Assembly: GCA_029339195.1 (NCBI GenBank)
Contig: JAPTJF010000198.1
Coordinates: 1-64,000 of the forward strand
DNA: 64,000 nucleotides
From: Micractinium sp. NFX-FRZ
Taxonomy: Eukaryota > Chlorophyta > Trebouxiophyceae > Chlorellales > Chlorellaceae
Direction of reading: 5' to 3'
Of this stretch, positions 57,501 to 64,000 are shown in pieces; the first letter of the stretch is position 1; every line of letters begins with the position of its first letter. A program made the translations under genes and the position numbers. A model generated the notes under the pieces. That model was not told the DNA's origin. It searched no databases and was given only the letters and a program-made list of their open reading frames with translations.

Positions 57501-57535
<35 letters not shown>

Positions 57536-60500
57536 ACCCACCGGTGCCCTCCCCTGCCTCCTCTCCCTCTGATGCAGCCGCATGGGCAACTTTGACGAGG
57601 CCTTTTCCTATCTGGGCAAGCTGCGGGACCAGGCGACAGGTGGGCGCATGCGCTGCACTTGCTCCGCGCCTGCGTGGCTCTTCTCTGTATAGCTTCAGCC
57701 CGCTGCTCTGCTCTGCGCACTGTGCTCAAACTTTGCTGCCTCGCGCCTTGCCTGCGTGCTTCCATCGTTGCTCTGCCGCTCTCCAGCAGCCCTTTATGTT
57801 TGCCCCGGTGTGTGTCTGTGCAGGCAATGCGGAGCACCTGAAGGAGATCAGCCTGAAGCAGGCGGATCTTGAGGCGCAGGAGCAGGAGGTGAGGGGGCAG
57901 GCGCACCCAGCATTTCAAGTTCGCACAGCCCCTAGTGACGCATGCGGAGGCCGCTGCACGTCTCGCTGCGCCTGGGCAGCAGTGGAGTGGTTTGTTTGCC
58001 TGGAGGGCAGCCAGGTCCCCCTTGGCAGTGCCTCCTGGACTTCCACCCTAAACCCCATCACCTCCGCTCACCTTCTGGCCTTTCGCTTTCCACTTCACTC
58101 GCCTGCACCCTCTCTCGTCCGCCCACTTGTCCGCATGATCGCTTCCCTCTCTGCCCTCCCTCCCCCGCAGATGTACAATGCGCTTCGCTCACTGGGCCAC
58201 TCGCTGCAGGTGCCCGCACGCGACTCTGTGACCGGCGCTGCACTTGAACGCGGTGCCAGTGGCATGTCCCGGGCCGCCAGCGGCGCTACTGGCGGCCTCT
58301 CACGTGCCAGCAGCACCACCAGCACTGCTGCGCCCAGCACGTCAGAGGCCTTCTGGGAGGCGCTCAGAAAGGTGGGTGGGCGGGCGGGTGGGTGGGCGTG
58401 CTGGACGTGGCTGGGTTGTCTTGTTTGGTTGCCCACCTTGTTTGCACCAGCCTGCCCTCTGCACCTGCCCCTGGTGAAAGACTGGGTAACGGCTGCTCCC
58501 GCTACCCCCCATATCTTGCTGCGCAGGTGGACGACATTGCCCCCCATGTGCCGCACGCTGAGCTGCTGATGGCAGCCAAGGCGGACGGCCTGCTACGCCT
58601 GGGCAAGTGAGTTGATGCTGCTGCAAAGTCTGCGACGGGCTGACATTTCACCGCCCCCCCACGCTCCGTACCGTCCTGTGTGACGCTGCATTGTACCCGC
58701 CTGTGCTGGCACTGCCTGGCATGCATGGCAATCCCTGCCACCACACGCTTGCCAGCACGTCCCTCATCCATCATCCCACCCCGTTTTTTTCCTCACCCCG
58801 CCCCGCCTTTCCCCCACCCCGCCCCGCCCCATCCCTTGCCACAGGCACGACAAGGCGCGCGAGTTCTGTGAGCAGCCGGTGCACCAGGAGGAGCGGGAGG
58901 GTCACACAGAGTCGCGCAAGCGTGCACCCTGGCGCCTCTGGGTGCAAGCCCAGTGCTCCTGGCACGAGGGCGACACCGGCGGCAAGCTCAAGCAGCAGCT
59001 GCAGGAGCTTGCGGCTGTTCTGGAGCAGGCCCAGGGGCAGGGGCAGGCGGGCGCCGCTGCCGGCGCTGCGGCCGCTGCTGGCGCTGGCAGTGCGTTCTTC
59101 CCCGCTGCAGCGGCTGGCAGCGTGCCGGGCGCTCAGGCAGGCAGCAGCCGGCAGGAGCAGCGGCAGCAGGAGGAGCTGCGCCAGCTGGTGGGTCTCCCCA
59201 GCAGTGAGGCGGTGCAGAAGCTGCTAGACGGGCTGGAGGCGGCGGATGCGCTGCGCCTGGCGGGCAACGCCGCCATCAAGGCGGGCAAGGCGGCCGAGGC
59301 GGTGCAAAAGTACAGCGAGGCGCTGGCAGGTGGGGGCGGGGTGGGGTGCAGGGGTAGTAGAAGGGTGACGCAACCCGTGGCAGGCATGACGTGCACGCAT
59401 GCTTCTGTTGTGCTGGTCAGGCAGTATGCGTTTGCCAGAACCACCTGCAGAGCCGTCGAGACACCCCTGCCTGCTGCCAGGCGCTGACCTTTGCCTGTCC
59501 TGTTCTCCCGTTCGCCCCACTTCCCTGCCGCCACCGCCTGCAGCCACCACCGGGCTCTCCCCCGCCATCGCCGCCGTGCTGCTGTCCAACCGTGCCGCCG
59601 CGCACCAGCACCTGAAGCAGCGCGCACAGGTGCGAGCAAGACGAGGGAGTGCTCGGGAGTTGGACCTTGGGTGCTTGGCAAAGCTCCTGCTTGGCAGCGC
59701 CCGCTGTGTGCTGAGTCTGCCATGCCAGACCCTCCGTAAACCCAGCACGGCCTCTCCTGGGCCAACATGTCTGCAAACCACCCGCTCAGCTTGCGCACAC
59801 CTCACTTCATTCCCCGCCGCTCTGTCCTCCCTGCAGGCTGTGGCCGACTGCTGCCGCGCCGTGGCGCTCAACCCGCAGTACGCCAAGGCGCAGTCGCGCC
59901 TGGCCACGCTGCTCTCTGAGCTGGGATACCACCGGGATGCAGCTGCGGCACTGGAGGCGGCCATCGCGGCAACCAACGTGAGGCTGCAGTAGAGGCTGTG
60001 GGGCGGGGGCCACGGCCTGTGCCGCGCAGCAGCAGGTTGCAGACCTTGCGCTTGCCGCTGCCTGTGAATGTGGTTGCCTCACAATGTGGGTGTGCGTGCC
60101 TTGGCGGCCCCGCCCAATGCAATGCACTTGCAATACTGTACCAAAACAGAGCGAACAAGTGGCCCCTGCCCTCCTCTGGCCCCAACCACTCATCTCCCTG
60201 ATGCTCGCACGCACCGCCTCTGTGTGCAGGTCCCTGCTGCCGACAAGCGCGACTACCAGGCACGGCTGGCGCGGGAGCAGGCGGCTGCCAAGCGCGCCAA
60301 CGCTCGCTCCGGCAGCATGCTGGGCTCCCGTGCACCGCCGGTGGACCACTACAAGATGCTAGGGGTGGAGGCCACCACGGCTGCCGAGGATGTGAGCAGT
60401 CAGCTGCTGAGAGTGCTGTGAATGCCGGCGTGCTGCTGGCGCGGGGAGCTGGCAGCTTGGGCAGGGGTGGGCTGTGAGGCGTGAGCAGAGCCAGGCTGGC

Positions 60501-61401
60501 GGGGGCAGCAAAGCCAACGTGGCAGGAGTGCCCCGCTGCTGTGCATAGGAGCGCCCGGTCTGCAGTTCACTCGTCCCTCCTGCTTCCCGTCTCATTTGCT
60601 CCTCTGCCTCCTCTCTCCCCCTTTGCAGGTGCGACGCTCTTACAAGAAGCTGGCGCTGCAGCTGCACCCCGACAAGGCGGCCAGCACCTGCCGCATAGCG
60701 GTGCAGTGCTGCGGCTGCGGCAGCCCCATCTTTGAGGCAGCGGCGGCAAAGGAGCGTCTGTCAGAGCGCGCCACCTGGCTGTTCAAGCTGCTGGGTGAGC
60801 CTGGGTCAGGTTGATGCAGGGTCGATGGAGCTCGATTGGCTCAACGTGCAGCAGTCTGCGATGCATTTGCAATGTGCAGCTCTCTGTGCAGTCGTTGCCT
60901 GACCTCCTCCTCCCACCGCCTTGCCCTAAGCCACCAAGGTGCCGTCTGAAGCCTCCATGTGGCACTTCCGCCCACCCCTGTTCCAACCTTTACGATTGCT
61001 TCTCATCCCACCTGCCTACCTGACACCCCGCAGGCGAGGCCAACGAGGTGCTGTCAGACGCCTCCAAGCGCCGGGAGCTGGACCACGCCCTGGCCTGCGC
61101 ACGCAGCGGCAGCGCCCACGCCGGCGGCTTCTCCTCCTACTATGGTGATGACAGCGATGGGGAGGACGATGCCGGGTACAGCTATTTTGCATCCATGTTT
61201 GGGTCGCGAGGCTATGGAGGGGCCGGCGCCGGCTTCGGCAGCGGGTTTGGCGGCGGCACCTACGGCGCCGGCAGCCGGCGCGGGTACGGCGCGGGCGCTG
61301 GCAGCGGGTTTGGCGCGGGCACGGGTGGCAGCGGGTTTGGCGCGGGCGCCGGCAGCAGCCGGTACGGTGCCGGCACACACCGCTACTACGGCTGGGGGTG
61401 A
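55013..61401 (+). CDS. TPR-DnaJ co-chaperone, plant DJC62/TPR15-like
   Basis: Recruits Hsp70/Hsp90 clients through TPR and J domains. Sixteen exons: 55013-55328, 55444-55584, 55758-56698, 56850-56906, 57030-57130, 57276-57356, 57578-57639, 57824-57888, 58171-58371, 58527-58606, 58845-59329, 59544-59629, 59837-59977, 60230-60391, 60629-60794 and 61034-61401; 1150 residues. The first ~540 residues are disordered with FG-like motifs (FKFGTPG, HFMFGAQ, SSFVFGANS). TPR units follow (NESFRDADYDAACASYTKAV, LLLSNRAAALLSLGKP, GNAAIKAGKAAEAVQKYSEA, SNRAAAHQHLKQRAQAVADC). The J domain (DHYKMLGVEATTAAEDVRRS) has its HPD at 986-988. The insert after HPDKA and ERATWLFKLLGEANEVLSD is typical of the plant family. 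The tail is a GYGAG/GSGFGAG repeat. Confidence 0.92.
57501..57534 (+). repeat. Tetranucleotide run (CTGC/GCCT) in intron 6 of the TPR-DnaJ gene
   Basis: About eight units of GCCT just before exon 7. It is a simple microsatellite. Confidence 0.9.
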
Positions 61402-62669
61402 GCAGCTACGCACCTTCTAGGCCTGCCTGGCCCGCCAGGCAGCACTCTGCAGCGCTGCCCTGCAAAGGGGCAGCGCCTTACTGGCGCCCCTGCCCATTCT
61501 TGGTGACAACATCTTATTTTAGGTCTTGGCCACACTTTGAGCGCAATTCGCTCCGCTGGGGTGTCCCTGATCCTCCCGCTCCACTTCTCAGTACAGCTTT
61601 TCTTGCAGGCATCAATGCTTGCACCTGCCTCACTCCCTAGCTAGTTCCCATCCCTGCCGTGCTCTCTTTACTTCCTTGCCCCGCTCTCTGCCTTGATCTT
61701 CGCACTGCTCTTTCTCCTCTGCGGCTTACCCCGATCCTCAGAAAGTTGAGGAATGTATGTCAACAACAGCCCCACAAAGAACAACAAGAGAAGAAGGCAG
61801 TGTGGGAACATGCGTGCTGTGTTGAGTCGCAGGCACACTAGGCGGGAGGCAAGCATTGACGGGGTGTGCCAGCTCATACTGATAGCGGAAGGCGCCTGCC
61901 GACATATGGGTTTGATGCAGGGGAGGGCGGCAAGCAACTGCACACACTTTGTAGCACCAAGCTTATGCCGCAGCTCTCTTATGCGCAGCCTGCTCACCAC
62001 CTGGCTGGCATGCACTGCCTCAGGCCAGCAGCACAGCACAGATGCATTACACTGGGCATCGGAACTCTTCAAAGTAATCTAATGAATCAGTTGTTGGCAG
62101 CGTTGGGGCAAAGACTGACTGGGAACCTGGAGGTCTCTGGGGGTTGGAAGCTAGGGGGGCACAGCAACACAGGAAAGTGCAGACCGCGAATCAGATCGGA
62201 GCACTCAAAAGCACAGAGAGCAGGGCTGAGAAGCAGGGGAAGTGAGCAGACAGAGACAGCAAAGCGAACAGCGGTGGGACTAAGGGGCACTATACACACA
62301 AAGGACATGTATTAGGCACGGGCGGCAAAGGCAGCGGCGCTGGCATGTCGCGCAATGCATCGATGCAGCAGCGGGCAGCCTGCCAGCAGGCAGAACAGAA
62401 TACCAAGTGTTGGCAGTGTACAAGGGGGCGGTGTGAAGAGACAGGGGGGGGGGGGGGGGGGGCGAGCACAGACGTGACGAATGAAGAAAGCTGATGTCGA
62501 ACGAAGGTGGGTTGACGGCTATGGTGTTGTGGGGGCAGCGCCTTGGGTGGCGGCGCGTGTGTTCATTTCACGCTACAAGGGGCGGTAATGCACGGGAGGA
62601 ATGTGCCGTGCAGGCAGGCGGAGTGCTTCTCAAGGCAGGGGAGCCTTGCGGCAGCGCACGCATTGCCCC
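61402..62669. other. Intergenic, convergent 3' ends
   Basis: About 1.27 kb between the stops of the TPR-DnaJ gene and the last gene. Open frames are short and patternless. A 19-G run lies at 62444-62462. No RNA gene or conserved coding region was recognised. Confidence 0.55.
62444..62462. repeat. Homopolymer run of 19 G
   Basis: Nineteen consecutive G residues in a 3' region. It is a mirror case of the C run at the window start and a possible site of sequencing slippage. Confidence 0.9.
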
Positions 62670-63904
62670 TCAGAGCTTGCCGGAGCGCTTGAGGAAGGCC
62701 AGCTGCTCAGGGGAGAAGGTCTGGCCTGCACCCGCGTCAGAGGCGGGAGAGGAAGAGGCACCAGGGGAGGCCCTGCCGGACTTGCCACCGCCCGCCTTGG
62801 AGCTCTTGGGGGCAGCAGCGGCAGCGGAGGAGGCGGAGGGAGGGAAGAAAGGGGTGGCAGCTGGCTCAGGGGTAGGGGGCTTGGGGGACGGGGCGGCCAG
62901 CTTGGGGCGGAAAGAGGGGCGCTTGGCTGCGGGCTTGGCGGAAGCAGAGGCAGGCTTGGCGGGTGCAAAGCCCATGCTGGCAGTCTTGGCAACAGCCGGA
63001 CGGCCCTGGCCCTGCAGGCAGGCGAGCGGATGCGGGGCGCAGAGGCGAGGGGTCAGCCAGGGGACCGGCGGCATTACACACGCGCAATCCAAGACCGTCC
63101 TCTCCTTGCCGGGCACACCTTACACACATTCAGCCACTGCATGCGCTTCAGCTGCCCATTTCCCTGCCCCTGCCCTTGCTTGCCCCCAGCTTAAGCGGCC
63201 CCAGGCACACATGCTGCCCTGCGCACCTTGCCAGCAGCCGCCAGCTGGGCCATCGGCGCCGGGCTCTGCTGCCGCTCCTCCACGGCCGCCTCATCCGCAG
63301 CAATCACGGCCTCCACCTCTGCCTCCGCCTCCGGAGACAGCTTCAGCACAGCTGCCCCACGCCTGCCGCCGGCCTTGCGCGCAGCGCGCACAGGCACAGG
63401 CGCGGGCAGCTCCTCCTCAGCCGCCGCCTCCTCCTCAGCAGCAGCGGGCACAGGGGCAGGGGCGGCGGCGGCGGCAGGGGCGAGCGCCTGCAGCACAGCA
63501 GAGGCCTCTGCCGCCAGCGCTGCCCCCGTGGCAGCCGCCACAGCCGCCACAGCCTCGCAGCCGGCCCGCTCCTCCTCCACGCTGCTCAGGATCTGGGTGA
63601 GGGCCACCGCTGCCTGGGTGGCCTGCTGCTCCTGGGGCGCAGCAAAGGGCTCGTCCCACTTGCCGACCAGCTGGGTGCTGCTGCTGCCGGCGGCCACGCT
63701 GAGCTGGCGGTTGAAGCAGGACTCCCAGGTGGCGCCGCTGCAGGGGCGGGGCGGGGGAGGCACCGGGAGGGAGCTGTGAGGGTATTGCGCAGTGCTTGAA
63801 GGCGCACCCGCCTGCAGCAGTTTGCATCCACATACAGAAGCGCTGGGGATTCGACCGACCAGACGCGAGTTGAGAACATGCAGAGCCTGCAAACTGAGCG
63901 GCAT
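62670..63904 (-). CDS. Orphan Ala/Lys/Pro-rich protein with possible organelle presequence
   Basis: Two exons: 63227-63904 and 62670-63011, joined in phase 0 by a GTGCGC donor and CTGCAG acceptor; 339 residues. I do not recognise the family. The N-terminus MPLSLQALHVLNSRLVGRIP is hydrophobic-basic without acidic residues for about 45 residues, as in organelle presequences, though a short intron near 63738-63800 is also possible. It continues GATWESCFNRQLSVAAGSSS and an acidic Ala/Glu region (LSPEAEAEVEAVIAADEAAV). The second exon is Lys/Pro/Ala-rich (PAKPASASAKPAAKRPSFRP) and ends in a compact FSPEQLAFLKRSGKL. The mix of acidic and basic low-complexity parts suggests a binding or scaffold role, but no function can be given. 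Confidence 0.65.
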
Positions 63905-64000
63905 GGAGTGGGGGGGAGGGCGCGGCTGGCACGGTCGGCGTGCAAGGGGTGCCCAGGTGGGTGCAAGGCAGCGGGCACAGGGTACCGCTGAAGTACACTA

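Noticed and set aside
63820..63860. tRNA-like B-box (GGTCGAATCCCC on the minus strand)
   Set aside because: No matching A-box, acceptor stem or cloverleaf could be drawn around it, and it lies in the open frame of the last gene.

Overview
The window is nuclear DNA from a green alga, most probably a Chlorella-like trebouxiophyte. The DNA is very GC-rich. Almost every gene is cut into small exons by GT-AG introns of about 100-600 bases. The protein set is plant-like: a plastid ribosome hibernation factor with a transit peptide, a plant-type TPR-DnaJ protein, and a 148-residue UBC8/10-type E2 enzyme. Exon joins were chosen by hand from splice sites, reading phase and family knowledge. No transcript data or database search was used.

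Fifteen protein genes can be modelled, fourteen of them complete. In order: ERGIC3/Erv46 (+, 3' end only, 83-1998); ubiquitin-conjugating E2 (-, 2650-4549); a small one-helix membrane protein (+, 4908-6071); Snf7/CHMP4 (-, 7076-8671); a bacterial-type acyl-CoA ligase with a peroxisomal C-terminus (+, 9422-16711); a Gln-rich orphan (-, 17196-20572); a secreted SGNH hydrolase (-, 21475-23328); an F-box/LRR protein (-, 23838-26257); an ankyrin-repeat histone deacetylase (-, 26898-35517); a Gln-rich zipper protein (+, 36093-41218); a BFR1-like RNA-binding coiled-coil protein (-, 41816-45001); PSRP1/HPF (+, 46338-48883); a 4E-T-like eIF4E-binding protein (+, 49776-54075); a TPR-DnaJ co-chaperone (+, 55013-61401); and an orphan Ala/Lys-rich protein with a possible organelle presequence (-, 62670-63904). 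Neighbours alternate between divergent pairs sharing 0.35-1.3 kb of upstream DNA and convergent pairs. The genes do not form a pathway. Several concern vesicle traffic (Erv46, Snf7), protein turnover (E2, F-box) and mRNA or translation control (BFR1, PSRP1, 4E-T).

The most unusual signal lies inside the introns. In at least eight genes, introns carry one to five decayed direct copies of the end of the neighbouring exon together with its splice site, usually 35-160 bases apart. Some copies keep an intact donor or acceptor and an open frame; others carry stops or shifts. They occur on both the donor and acceptor sides, and the acyl-CoA ligase gene alone has them in eight introns. I read them as junction-spanning tandem duplications that survive because splicing removes the extra copy. 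I do not know a published description of this in such algae. Other points of note are three GC-AG introns among about 107 modelled, the ankyrin-HDAC fusion, the bacterial-type ligase ending in SRM, and a perfect 15-bp inverted repeat at 20921-20980.
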